Made by a program: the position numbers and the translations under genes
Part shown: positions 29,291 through 39,352 of the stretch, piece by piece
Layout: every line of letters starts with the position of its first letter
Numbering within the stretch: position 1 is the stretch's first letter
Origin: an uncultured Pelagibacteraceae bacterium
GTDB taxonomy: Bacteria > Pseudomonadota > Alphaproteobacteria > Pelagibacterales > Pelagibacteraceae
Direction: 5' to 3'
NCBI GenBank assembly: GCA_902591185.1
Contig: CACIZU010000003.1
Location: forward strand, 1 to 64,000
Length of the DNA stretch: 64,000 nucleotides
The notes under the pieces: generated by a model
The model's input: the letters and a program-made list of their open reading frames with translations, nothing else
What the model was told of the DNA's origin: nothing
Database searches by the model: none

Positions 29291-30105
29291 TGAAAAATAT
29301 TTATACTTGGGCTGCGCAACCAGCTAAACGAACTTTAACAGTAGCTGATCTAAAAGTAGCTAAAGGCAAAAAGAAATTTACTCAAGTTACAGCAAACTCA
29401 CATGAAGAAGCTTATGCTGCAGAGAAAGCTGGTTTTGATATGATCATCTGCCAAGCTAAAAATGTTTTAAAAGTAAGAGAAGGATCAAAGCATTTATTTT
29501 TAACAGCTTCTTTAATTCTTAATGAATATGTTACTAAAGAAGATATTATGAGAGGAGCATTCAAAGCATTAGAGGGTGGTGCTGACGCTGTAATGACACC
29601 TAGAAGCATGGATGTTGTCGAAATGTTAACTAAAGAAGATGTTCCTGTTATGGGTCATTTAGGTTTGGTACCTAGAAAATCTACTTCACTTGGTGGAATG
29701 AGAGCAATAGGAAAAACCTCAAATGAAGCATTTGAATTATTTCAAAAATTTAAAAGATTAGAAGATGCAGGTGCTTTTTCAGCAGAATGTGAAGTTATAC
29801 CAGAAAATGTAATGGGTGAAATTTCTAAAAGAACAAATATCGTAACAGTATCCTTAGGAGCAGGAAGAAATGCCGATGTAATGTATTTATTTATGGAAGA
29901 TATATGTGGAGATACAGAAAATTTACCAAGACATTCAAAAGCTTATGGTAATTTATTAAAACTTAGAAATGAAATTAAACTTGAGAGGATAAGAGCCCTT
30001 AAAGCTTTCAAAAAAGATTCTATGAGTGGAAAATTTCCAGGAAAAAAACAATCTTCTAATTTAGATAAAATACAATTTGAGGAATTTTTAAATCAATTAG
30101 ATTAA
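29290..30105 (+). CDS. PanB-like (ketopantoate hydroxymethyltransferase family) protein, divergent
   Basis: VPVMGHLGLVPRKSTSLGGMRAIGKTSNEA matches the PanB VPVxGHLGLTPQS..GGYKVQGR region; EDAGAFSAECEVIP matches PanB; metal-ligand motifs replaced. Confidence 0.8.
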   Translation: MKNIYTWAAQPAKRTLTVADLKVAKGKKKFTQVTANSHEEAYAAEKAGFDMIICQAKNVLKVREGSKHLFLTASLILNEYVTKEDIMRGAFKALEGGADAVMTPRSMDVVEMLTKEDVPVMGHLGLVPRKSTSLGGMRAIGKTSNEAFELFQKFKRLEDAGAFSAECEVIPENVMGEISKRTNIVTVSLGAGRNADVMYLFMEDICGDTENLPRHSKAYGNLLKLRNEIKLERIRALKAFKKDSMSGKFPGKKQSSNLDKIQFEEFLNQLD

Positions 30106-30893
30106 TAAGCTTTAGACTCTTCTTTTTTTGAAGAACCTTTCATTTTATCTACTATAGCTTTTGCTCCAGCGCTTAAAGCTCTTTGATCAGCACCAATTGT
30201 TACAAAATTAAAACCTTTATCTATCATTTTTTTGGCATATTCTGTGGTGCCATTATGAATTCCAGCAAAAATATTATTTTTTTTAGCATGTTCTAAAATT
30301 CTTAAAATTTCTGAATAAGCTTTTGTATTTTCTGGTCTATCAAAACCTGGTTCTTCACCTATAGCTAAACTTAAATCTGCTGGACCAATATAAATTCCAT
30401 CAACACCTGGTGTTGACATAATTTCATCAAGTTTATCTAAGGATTCTTTTGTTTCTATCATGGCTAATTTAAGCATTTCATCATTTGCATGTTTTGCGTA
30501 ATCAGAACCACCATAAATCAAACCTCTTACTGGACCAAAACTTCTATAACCTCTAGGAGGATACATGCATGCTTGAACAAATCTTTCAGCTTCTTCTTTA
30601 TTGCTTACCATTGGGCAGATAATACCATAACAACCCGCATCAAGAATTTTCATTATTTGGCCTGGCTCATTCCAATTTACTCTAGCAAGTGGAGTAACAT
30701 CTGTTGTTGATATGGTTTGCAACATTGGAAGAGCATTAGTGTAATCAACTAAACCATGTTGCATATCAATTGTAAGAGAATCCCATCCTTGATGAGCCAT
30801 AACTTCAGTTGAAACAGTGCTAGGAATTTGTAGCCAACCATTTACGACAGGCTTACCATCCTTCATCATTTGTTTTATTTTGTTTGGTCGCAT
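30102..30893 (-). CDS. HpcH/HpaI-family aldolase
   Basis: DSLTIDMQHGLVDY, LARVNWNEPGQIMKILDAGCYGIICPMVSNKEEA, YPPRGYRSFGP, DGIYIGPADLSLAIG. Confidence 0.93.
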   Translation of the reverse strand: MRPNKIKQMMKDGKPVVNGWLQIPSTVSTEVMAHQGWDSLTIDMQHGLVDYTNALPMLQTISTTDVTPLARVNWNEPGQIMKILDAGCYGIICPMVSNKEEAERFVQACMYPPRGYRSFGPVRGLIYGGSDYAKHANDEMLKLAMIETKESLDKLDEIMSTPGVDGIYIGPADLSLAIGEEPGFDRPENTKAYSEILRILEHAKKNNIFAGIHNGTTEYAKKMIDKGFNFVTIGADQRALSAGAKAIVDKMKGSSKKEESKAY

Positions 30894-30896
30894 AAT

Positions 30897-32339
30897 TTAT
30901 ATTTTTAGACCCAAGTGTGTATATTTTACGTTTAAATAATCTTTAATTGCTCCAGATCCACCTTCACGTCCATAACCAGTTTGTTTTATACCTCCAAATG
31001 GTGCTTCAGCGATTGCAACCACCCCTGTATTAACTGCAACACATCCTGACTCTAATTTTTCAGATCCTATATGAGCTTTGTCCATAGAATTTGTATACAA
31101 ATAACTACACAAACCTAAATCGTTATCATTTGCTCTCTCAATAACTTCGTCAAAAGTTTTGAAAGTCAAAATAGGTACAAGTGGACCAAAAGGTTCTTCT
31201 TTCATAATCGTAAAATTATCTTTTACATCATCAAAAACTGTTGGCTCGTAATAGTATCCTTTATTAAAACCAGAAGGTCTTTTTCCACCCATTAACACTT
31301 TTGCACCTTCACTTTTTGTTGTCTCTACTAATTTTTCTATTTCTTCTAATCTCTTTGCGGTAGTTAAGGGTCCTAATTCAACACCTTCGTCCATACCATT
31401 ACCTATTTTTAGTTTTTTTGCTTTATCCATAAAAGCACTAACAAACTCATCTTTTCTATTTTCTTGGATATAAAATCTATTAGGTGAAATACATACCTGG
31501 CCATTATTTCTAAATTTACCAGCTATTGCTATATCAGCAACTTTGTTCATATCTACATCTTCACATACAATAAAAGGAGAGTGTCCACTTAACTCCATAG
31601 TAACTCTTTGAACTTTGTCAGCTGCTTTTTTTAAAATTATCTTACCAACTCTTGTTGAGCCGGTAATTGAAACTTTTTTAATTATATCAGACTCCATTAG
31701 TTCGTTAGATATTTCAGCTGGATCACCTGATAGAAGATTTACCACTCCATCTGGTACACCAGCTTCTTTACATATATTAACCAATTCCATTACTGCACCA
31801 GGTGTTATTACATCTGGTTTACAAATAACTGAACATCCAGCAGCTAAAGCTGTTGAAATTTTTCTTGCAGCTAAAACTATTGGAAAGTTCCATGGAACTA
31901 AAGCGGCTACTACGCCAATCGGTTGATAGTAAACATGCACTCTAGTATCTGGAAATCTACTTTGAGCTGTTTGTCCATAAATTCTTTTAGTTTCTTCAGC
32001 ATTCCATTCAAAAATATCAGCACCACCACCAACTTCACCCACACCTTCAGCTAAAGGTTTTCCTACTTCAAGAGTTAACCATTTGGCAAGGACATCTTTT
32101 CTCTCTCTCATTAAGTCTGCAATCTTTCTAATTATATAAGATCTTTGCCAAGGGGGAGTGTTTTTCCAAATCTCCAAACCTTTTTCTGCAGATTTTAAAG
32201 CTCTCTGTACGTCAGCAGATGAGGCTTTTGATGCTTTTCCAATCACTTCTTCAGTAGCAGGATTAATTACATCATATGTTTCTTTTTTTTCAGCTTGTTG
32301 CCATTTACCGTCAATGAATTGTCCAAATTTACTATACAT
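30897..32339 (-). CDS. NAD(P)-dependent aldehyde dehydrogenase
   Basis: VAALVPWNFPIVLAARKI, VSITGSTRVGK, MELSGHSPFIVCEDVD, FRNNGQVCISPNR, EEPFGPLVPI. Confidence 0.95.
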   Translation of the reverse strand: MYSKFGQFIDGKWQQAEKKETYDVINPATEEVIGKASKASSADVQRALKSAEKGLEIWKNTPPWQRSYIIRKIADLMRERKDVLAKWLTLEVGKPLAEGVGEVGGGADIFEWNAEETKRIYGQTAQSRFPDTRVHVYYQPIGVVAALVPWNFPIVLAARKISTALAAGCSVICKPDVITPGAVMELVNICKEAGVPDGVVNLLSGDPAEISNELMESDIIKKVSITGSTRVGKIILKKAADKVQRVTMELSGHSPFIVCEDVDMNKVADIAIAGKFRNNGQVCISPNRFYIQENRKDEFVSAFMDKAKKLKIGNGMDEGVELGPLTTAKRLEEIEKLVETTKSEGAKVLMGGKRPSGFNKGYYYEPTVFDDVKDNFTIMKEEPFGPLVPILTFKTFDEVIERANDNDLGLCSYLYTNSMDKAHIGSEKLESGCVAVNTGVVAIAEAPFGGIKQTGYGREGGSGAIKDYLNVKYTHLGLKI

Positions 32340-32432
32340 AGATTTTATTTTTAAGTTAAATTAATTAGGTTCTATAATTTATCAATATAATTATATATAA
32401 ACACTATACACAATAAAAGACAAACTTGATTT

Positions 32433-34277
32433 ATGAAGAAAATTACACTTACATGCGCACACGCGATAGTTAAATATTTAATAGCGCAAAAGATATTAAT
32501 TAATGGCAAAAAAGAACCTTTGTTTCCAGGTGTATTTGGAATTTTTGGGCATGGAAATGTAGCTTGTTTAGGACAAGCTCTTGAAGAAAATCAAAAAGAA
32601 CTTCCAACTTATAGAGGTCATCATGAACAAAATATGGCTTTAACAGGCATCGGTTATGCTAGAGCAAAAAGAAGGCAGCAGATATTTGTAGCAACATCAT
32701 CAGTAGGTCCTGGCGCAACAAATATGGTTACTGCAGCAGCAGTAGCGATGAGCAACCGATTACCAATTTTATTTTTACCAGGAGACACTTATGCAAATAG
32801 AATGCCAGATCCAGTCTTACAACAAGTCGAACACTTTAATAATCCGGGAATTACTGTAAATGATGCATTTAAACCAGTCACTCGATATTTTGATAGAATT
32901 ACAAGGCCAGAACAGATCATCCAATCTTTTCCAACAGCAGTCCAAACAATGTTGGACCCGGCAGATTGCGGCCCAGCCTGTATAGCTTTAAGCCAAGATG
33001 TCCAAGGTCAAACATTTGATTATCCAGAAGAATTTTTTAAAGAAAAAATTCATGCAATTAGAAGACCTAGACCAGATGAATTTCAAATTAAAGAAGCGGC
33101 TCAAAAAATTAAGTCCTCAAAAAATCCAATAATTATTTCTGGTGGTGGAGTTTTTTATTCAGATGCTATGGAAGAATTAAGCAACTTTGCAATTAAACAC
33201 AACATACCAGTTACTCAAACAGTAATGGGATATTCTACAATGAAAAGAGATCATTCGCATTATGCAGGTCAAATAGGTGGGTTAGGAGGAAAAAATACAA
33301 ATTCACTTGCTAAACAAACAGATCTCGCAATTGCAGTTGGAACAAAACTAGCAGACTTTACAACAGGATCATGGGCAAATTTTGAAAATGAAAACTTTAA
33401 ACTTGTTTCAATAAATGTTTCTAGATTTGATGCAAATAAACATTTGGCTCAAGCAGTGGTAGGAGATGCAAAAGTTTCATTAGATGAGCTTTCATTAGCG
33501 CTAGGTGATTGGAAAGCAGAAGATGAATGGAATAAAAAATCTCAAATAGAATTAAAAGCTTGGAATGAACATGTAGATAAAGTGAGTGCACCTTCTAATC
33601 AGGAAATTCCAAGTTATGTTCAAGTGATAGGATCTGTTTATAGAAATTCTGATCCTTCAGATATTGCTGTAACAGCTGCAGGAGGATTAGTTGGAGAAGT
33701 GGCTCAAGTTTGGAGACCTAGAGAATTAAATACTCATGAAACAGAGTGGGGCTTTAGTTGTATGAGTTATGAAATATCTGGAGCTTTAGGAATCAAAATG
33801 GCAAATCCTGACAAAGAAGTTATTTCTTTTGTTGGCGATGGATCTTATCTTTTAAATAATACAGATATATATTCTTCTGTTATCACTAAGAATAAACTTA
33901 TTATAATAGTTTGTGATAATGGTGGTTTTGCAGTTATAAATAGACTTCAATTATTTAAAGGTGGAAAAGAATTTAACAATTTATTAAAGAGCTCAAAAAC
34001 TCCTGGACTAGTTGATATTGATTTTGCTAAACATGCAGCAAGCATGGGAGCTAAATCAGAAGAAGTAAGCTCACTTTCAGATCTTGAAGAAGCATTTAAG
34101 AGAGCAAAAAAATCAAACATAACTTATGTAATTTCAATAAAAACTCATGCTTATAAATGGATGGAAGGTTCAGCTTTTTGGGATAGTCCAACATTAGAGA
34201 TGCCTACAACCAAAGAGAATAAAGAAGCTTTAAAACTACATAAAGAAGGAAAGTCAAAACAAAGACAAGGTGTATAA
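32433..34277 (+). CDS. iolD: 3D-(3,5/4)-trihydroxycyclohexane-1,2-dione acylhydrolase (IolD-like, ThDP-dependent)
   Basis: FPGVFGIFGHGNVACLGQAL, YRGHHEQNMALTGIGYARA, SSVGPGATNMVTAAAVAMSNRLPILFLPGD, VSFVGDGSYLLNNTDI. Confidence 0.93.
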   Translation: MKKITLTCAHAIVKYLIAQKILINGKKEPLFPGVFGIFGHGNVACLGQALEENQKELPTYRGHHEQNMALTGIGYARAKRRQQIFVATSSVGPGATNMVTAAAVAMSNRLPILFLPGDTYANRMPDPVLQQVEHFNNPGITVNDAFKPVTRYFDRITRPEQIIQSFPTAVQTMLDPADCGPACIALSQDVQGQTFDYPEEFFKEKIHAIRRPRPDEFQIKEAAQKIKSSKNPIIISGGGVFYSDAMEELSNFAIKHNIPVTQTVMGYSTMKRDHSHYAGQIGGLGGKNTNSLAKQTDLAIAVGTKLADFTTGSWANFENENFKLVSINVSRFDANKHLAQAVVGDAKVSLDELSLALGDWKAEDEWNKKSQIELKAWNEHVDKVSAPSNQEIPSYVQVIGSVYRNSDPSDIAVTAAGGLVGEVAQVWRPRELNTHETEWGFSCMSYEISGALGIKMANPDKEVISFVGDGSYLLNNTDIYSSVITKNKLIIIVCDNGGFAVINRLQLFKGGKEFNNLLKSSKTPGLVDIDFAKHAASMGAKSEEVSSLSDLEEAFKRAKKSNITYVISIKTHAYKWMEGSAFWDSPTLEMPTTKENKEALKLHKEGKSKQRQGV

Positions 34278-34285
34278 TTCTTTGT

Positions 34286-35443
34286 ATGAATAAAGTATTT
34301 AAAGTTGGTCTAATAGGCTGCGGACATATTTCTGAAACATACTTTAGAGCTGAAAAATATTTTAATAACATCAAAATTATTAAATGCGCAGATATAAATC
34401 ATAAAAACGCATTAAAATGTGCAAAAACTTATAAAATTAAAGCATTAACTGTAAAAGAGCTATTAAAAGACAAAGAAATAGAAATTATTCTTAATCTAAC
34501 AATTCCTAAAGCACATTATCAGGTAGCAAAAAAAGCTTTAACTAATGGGAAGCATGTTTATTCAGAAAAGCCGTTAGCAATAAATTTTAAAGATGGAAAA
34601 GAACTTTTGAAATTAGCCAAAAAGGGAAAACTTTATATTGGTAATGCGCCAGATACATTTTTAGGTGGAGGCATTCAAAAATCAAAAGAATTAGTTGATA
34701 AAAAAATTATTGGTAAAATTAATTTAGGAAATGCTATTTTTGCTTTTCCAGGAATTCAATCTTATCATCCTAATCCAGAACCATGGTTTGCAAAAAATGA
34801 AGGAGGACCAGTAATTGATATGGGTCCTTATTATTTAACTGCTTTAGTAAATTTATTAGGACCAGCAAAAAAAGTAACAGGAAGCATTGTTCATGGTGCC
34901 AAAAGGAGAACTATAGGAACAGGACATAAAAAAAACAAAACATTTAAGGTAAAATGTCCTACTACTTATTTATCTACTATTACTTTTAAAAATGGAACAA
35001 TTATTAGATTAACTCTTTCGTTTGATGTTATCGCACATCAAAGAAATCATATTGAGCTTTACGGAGATAAAGGTTCAATGATTGTACCTGATCCAAATAT
35101 GTTTGGTGGATCAGTTTATATTTGTAAAAAATTAGGCGACACATGGAAAGAGTATAAGGTTAATAAAATGCCTCTTGGAAAAATTAATATTAAATCTCAA
35201 AGCTCAAGAGCTAACGAGTCACCAACAAATGCAAATTATAGAGGGGTTGGATTAGCAGAAATGGCTAACTCAATAGAAAATAAAAAAATTAATAAATGCA
35301 ATGGTGAACTTTCATTACATGTTTTAGATATCATCAAATCTACAATGAAAGCTTGTGTATCAGGCAAATCTCAATCAATCAAAACAACTTGCGCAAAACC
35401 TCTACCTTTTTCTTTAAAACAAATAAGAAAAATACTAAAATAA
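34286..35443 (+). CDS. Gfo/Idh/MocA oxidoreductase
   Basis: VGLIGCGHISETYFRA, YSEKPLAINF, GGPVIDMGPYYLTALVNLLGPAKKV. Confidence 0.92.
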   Translation: MNKVFKVGLIGCGHISETYFRAEKYFNNIKIIKCADINHKNALKCAKTYKIKALTVKELLKDKEIEIILNLTIPKAHYQVAKKALTNGKHVYSEKPLAINFKDGKELLKLAKKGKLYIGNAPDTFLGGGIQKSKELVDKKIIGKINLGNAIFAFPGIQSYHPNPEPWFAKNEGGPVIDMGPYYLTALVNLLGPAKKVTGSIVHGAKRRTIGTGHKKNKTFKVKCPTTYLSTITFKNGTIIRLTLSFDVIAHQRNHIELYGDKGSMIVPDPNMFGGSVYICKKLGDTWKEYKVNKMPLGKINIKSQSSRANESPTNANYRGVGLAEMANSIENKKINKCNGELSLHVLDIIKSTMKACVSGKSQSIKTTCAKPLPFSLKQIRKILK

Positions 35444-35461
35444 TTTTTTGAATAACAATTT

Positions 35462-36484
35462 ATGTCAAAATTAATAGTTATATCTGATCCTTTTCCTAGA
35501 ACACTCGAACTCATTTTTACAAAAAAAAAACTTAAGGAACTTAAATCTAAGTATAAAGTTTTAACTGTTTCAAAAAAAAATCCAAAAAAATTTTATGAAA
35601 AAAATATACATAAAGCTACATTTATAATGGGTCAGCCAAGTTTAGATAAAAAACTTCTATCTAAAGCAAAAAAACTAAAAGCTATTATTAATGTTGAAAG
35701 TAACTTTATGAATAATATGGACTATGATTATTGTTTTAAAAAAGGCATTCATGTAATAGCAACATCTCCTGTATTTTCAAAACCAGTTGCGGAAATTGCT
35801 TTAGGAATGACTTTATCTTTATTACGAAATATCCATACTGCTCATTCAGATTTTATCAAAGGAAAAGAAAGCTATGGATTAGAGAGCAATCTTAAAGCTT
35901 CATTATTATCAGAAAAAAAAATAGGGCTATTAGGTTTTGGAGATTTAGCTAAATCCTTATATCCACTGTTGTTACCATTTACTAAGGACATAAATGTATA
36001 TGATCCCTGGATACCTCAAAAAAAAATTAAAAAGTTAGGATTTAACTCAATGAGTTTAAACCAAATGTTTAAAAATTGTGAAATTATCTATGTATTGGCT
36101 GCTGTAACTACAAAAAATAAAAATCTGATAGATAAAAAATTATTAAATAAAATGAAATCCAATTCATTATTTATCTTAATGAGCAGAGCTGCAATTGTAA
36201 ATTTTAAGGATTTAATCAAACGAGTAAAAAAAGGTGATATATTTGTTGCAACAGATGTATTTCCAGAGGAACCTGTGACAAAAAATAATCCAATTAGAAA
36301 AGTTAAAAATATTCTATTTTCAGCACACAGAGCAGGAGCCTTGGAATCAGCCTTCTTTAATATGGGAAATATCGTCTTAAAAGATATGAATTTAATTTCT
36401 AAAAATTTACAACCAAAATTTTGTAAAAGAGCTGAACATAAAACGGTAGGTTTGTTGGCATCAAAACCTGTTGCAATTAATTAA
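35462..36484 (+). CDS. 2-hydroxyacid dehydrogenase (NAD-binding)
   Basis: KIGLLGFGDLAKSLYPLL, LMSRAAIVNFKDL, FSAHRAGALESA. Confidence 0.85.
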   Translation: MSKLIVISDPFPRTLELIFTKKKLKELKSKYKVLTVSKKNPKKFYEKNIHKATFIMGQPSLDKKLLSKAKKLKAIINVESNFMNNMDYDYCFKKGIHVIATSPVFSKPVAEIALGMTLSLLRNIHTAHSDFIKGKESYGLESNLKASLLSEKKIGLLGFGDLAKSLYPLLLPFTKDINVYDPWIPQKKIKKLGFNSMSLNQMFKNCEIIYVLAAVTTKNKNLIDKKLLNKMKSNSLFILMSRAAIVNFKDLIKRVKKGDIFVATDVFPEEPVTKNNPIRKVKNILFSAHRAGALESAFFNMGNIVLKDMNLISKNLQPKFCKRAEHKTVGLLASKPVAIN

Positions 36485-36506
36485 TTTTTTTATATTTTCA
36501 TTATTT

Positions 36507-37256
36507 ATGTCCACAACAAAAAATCTACTTCTAGAAGCAAAAGGAGTAACAAAATATTTTGGTACCATCACTGCTTTGGAAAATGTCAATTTAAAAATAC
36601 ATGGCGGAGAATGCTTGGGAGTGGTGGGAGATAATGGTGCAGGAAAATCTACTCTGATGAAAGTTCTGTCGGGACTTTATAAACCCAGCGCAGGATCTTT
36701 ATTTTTTGAAGGAAATGAAAAAGTTTTAGAAAGTCCAAGAGACTCTCAAATTTTAGGCTTAGAGATGGTTTACCAAGATCTTGCTTTAGCAGGAAATCTT
36801 CCAATTGGAGAAAATATATTTTTAGGAAGGGAACCAACTAAAAATTTAGGATTAATGAAATTATTAGATTTTAAAAAGATTAAAGAATTAACTGATGCTC
36901 ATTTAGGAAAATTAAAAATTAATGTAAAAAGCGCAGATCAAAAAGTTGAAGAACTTTCAGGAGGTCAAAGGCAAGCTGTAGCAATTGCAAGGTCAACTGC
37001 TTTTGATGCCAAAGTGGTTATTATGGATGAACCAACAGCGGCTCTTGCCATAAAAGAAGTTGGAAAAGTTCTTGATCTTATAAATAGTTTAAAAAAAACA
37101 GGTGTAGGTGTAATTGTAATCAGTCATAGAATGGATGATATATTCACTGTATGCGATCGAGTGATGGCTTTATTTCAAGGAACAAATTTTGCTGAAGCTG
37201 AACTTTCAAAAACTTCAAGAGATGAAGTTATTGGTTGGATTATGGGTAAGAAATAA
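36507..37256 (+). CDS. Ribose-type sugar ABC transporter ATP-binding protein (single domain)
   Basis: GDNGAGKSTLMKVLSGL, EELSGGQRQAVAIARS, VIMDEPTAAL. Start set to MSTTKN. Confidence 0.95.
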   Translation: MSTTKNLLLEAKGVTKYFGTITALENVNLKIHGGECLGVVGDNGAGKSTLMKVLSGLYKPSAGSLFFEGNEKVLESPRDSQILGLEMVYQDLALAGNLPIGENIFLGREPTKNLGLMKLLDFKKIKELTDAHLGKLKINVKSADQKVEELSGGQRQAVAIARSTAFDAKVVIMDEPTAALAIKEVGKVLDLINSLKKTGVGVIVISHRMDDIFTVCDRVMALFQGTNFAEAELSKTSRDEVIGWIMGKK

Positions 37257-38272
37257 TGATTGAAGAAAAAGATAAGAAACAAGAAAGTCTATATTTAAAA
37301 TTAATTCCATATTTTGATAAATATGGAATTTTGCTTTTGTTGTTAATAATGATATTGGTCATGCATATTTTACAGCCTGATGTATTTTTATCATGGCGAA
37401 ATGTTACTAACGTTTTCAAACAAATATCATGGCAATCAATGTTAGCTTTAGGCGTATTTATGGTGATTGTAACTGCAGGAATAGATCTTTCGGTAGGTTC
37501 AATCATGATGTTATCCCTAATGATTTTAGCAATAGTTGCAAAAGCAGGAGCCCCCTGGTTTATAGTTGTTATTACACCTTTAATTGCTGGGTTTTTATGT
37601 GGGTTAATTAATGGAGCTGGAATTACATTTTTAAGAATGCCTCATCCATTTATAATGACCTTAGGTACATTATATATTTTTAGAGGAACAGGAAATCTTA
37701 TATCGGGCGGAACACCAATTAGTGGTTTTACAGATGAAGTAAGATATTTAGGACATGGTAGAATTGATCTTACTTGGTTAGGATTAGAAAAATCACAATA
37801 TCTTCCTGTAAGTTTAGTTTTAATTGCAATTGTGTATTTTATTTTTTGGATTTTTATGAATCATTCCCGAACTGGAAAATGGATATATGCTATTGGAGGA
37901 AATCCTAATGCAGCTAGAGCATCAGGTATAAATGTTAATAAAATTTTAATAATCGTTTATTCTTTATGTGGATTTTTATCTGGAATTGGAGCACTGATTT
38001 TAGCTGGTAGAGCTGACTCTGGTTATCCGAATGCTGGACTTCAATCAGAACTTGATGCAATAGCGGCATGTATAATTGGAGGAGCTAGTTTTTTTGGTGG
38101 AAGAGGAACTGTGCTAGGAGTATTTGCTGGTGTGATGATAATGGGAATATTGAGAAATGGTCTTAATTTAATGGACGTTAGTTCATTTTGGCAACAAGTT
38201 TTAATTGGGTCAATTATTGTCTTAGCAGTTTACATAGATGTTTTAAGAAGAGATTTAAGTACAAGAAAATAA
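37256..38272 (+). CDS. Ribose-type sugar ABC transporter permease
   Basis: VIVTAGIDLSVGSIMMLS, GGNPNAARASGINV, IGGASFFGGRGTVLGVFAGV. Confidence 0.95.
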   Translation: MIEEKDKKQESLYLKLIPYFDKYGILLLLLIMILVMHILQPDVFLSWRNVTNVFKQISWQSMLALGVFMVIVTAGIDLSVGSIMMLSLMILAIVAKAGAPWFIVVITPLIAGFLCGLINGAGITFLRMPHPFIMTLGTLYIFRGTGNLISGGTPISGFTDEVRYLGHGRIDLTWLGLEKSQYLPVSLVLIAIVYFIFWIFMNHSRTGKWIYAIGGNPNAARASGINVNKILIIVYSLCGFLSGIGALILAGRADSGYPNAGLQSELDAIAACIIGGASFFGGRGTVLGVFAGVMIMGILRNGLNLMDVSSFWQQVLIGSIIVLAVYIDVLRRDLSTRK

Positions 38273-38293
38273 TTACACGTTACAGTTGATTTA

Positions 38294-38335
38294 ATAGAGA
38301 TTATTAGATTTTTTATAGAGATTATTAGATTTTTT
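38294..38335 (+). repeat. 21-bp tandem repeat, two copies
   Basis: ATAGAGATTATTAGATTTTTT repeated at 38294 and 38315, between permease and binding-protein genes. Confidence 0.9.
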
Positions 38336-38407
38336 ATAAAGTATTGAAGTTTAAGCAAAAGTTATATTAAATTTATTTTTTAAAAAACTAACGAGGGAAA
38401 ATAATAA

Positions 38408-39331
38408 ATGAAAAACTTAACAAAAATAATTAGTGTATTTATTACAACTGTTTTTCTTTTAGCAAGTATTTCAACAAGTGCTAATGCTGGAAAAAGAATA
38501 TTATTCAGCATTAAAGGTCCTGGGTCAGGAAATCCTTTTTGGGCATCCGTAGAAAAAGGAGCTAAAGAAGAAGCTGCAAAATTAGGTGTAGATCTAGTTT
38601 TGGTTGCACCACCACAAGAAGGTGATGTTCAAGCGCAAATTAACCAAGTAGAAGATCAACTTGCAAAAGGTGTTGATGCAATAGCGCTTGCACCAGGTGA
38701 TCCAAATGCTTTTGCTCCAATCGTAGATGATGCTATCAAAAGCGGAGTTCCAGTTGTATTCGTTGATACTAAAGGAATTAATGAAGGTGTAACTTTTATT
38801 GGAACAAATAATAAAAATGGTGCTGCATTAGCTGCTAAGTTTATTTGCGATAAAACTCCAAAAGGTGCTGATGTTGCAGTTTTAACTGGAATTGAGTCTC
38901 AGTCTACAGCTCTACTTAGAAGAGATGGAGCAGTTCAAGGACTTAAAGATTGCGGTCTAAATCTAGTAGCTACACAAACTGCAGAATGGGATACAGCAAA
39001 AGGAAGATCTGTAACTGAATCAATCATTCTTAAAAATCCAAATATTAAAGCTATATTTGCATCAAATGACAATATGGGATTAGGTGCTATGCAAGCTCTT
39101 AAAGATGCTGACATGAATGATGTAGTAGTAGTTGGATTTGATGCTACTCCAGATGCTGCTAAAAGTATTTTAGCAGGGGGTATGACAGCTACAATCGCTC
39201 AGTTTTCTTACAACATGGGTGCTTATGGAGTTAAATATGCACTTGAGTTAGCTAATGGTGGTAGTATTGATATAAATATTGATACTGGTACTCAATTAGT
39301 AACTAAAGAAAACGCTAACGATTTTAAATAA
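38408..39331 (+). CDS. Ribose-type sugar ABC transporter substrate-binding protein
   Basis: Signal peptide; GSGNPFWASVEKGAKEEAAKLGVDLV, IALAPGDPNAFAPIVDDAIKSGVPVVFVDT. Confidence 0.94.
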   Translation: MKNLTKIISVFITTVFLLASISTSANAGKRILFSIKGPGSGNPFWASVEKGAKEEAAKLGVDLVLVAPPQEGDVQAQINQVEDQLAKGVDAIALAPGDPNAFAPIVDDAIKSGVPVVFVDTKGINEGVTFIGTNNKNGAALAAKFICDKTPKGADVAVLTGIESQSTALLRRDGAVQGLKDCGLNLVATQTAEWDTAKGRSVTESIILKNPNIKAIFASNDNMGLGAMQALKDADMNDVVVVGFDATPDAAKSILAGGMTATIAQFSYNMGAYGVKYALELANGGSIDINIDTGTQLVTKENANDFK

Positions 39332-39352
39332 TCTTTAGAAAAAATTATAATT

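Noticed and set aside
36649-36837. Possible frameshift/pseudogene in the single-domain sugar ABC ATPase
   Set aside because: The plus-strand ATPase frame is intact with Walker A, signature and Walker B; single-domain FrcA-like ATPases are a normal form.
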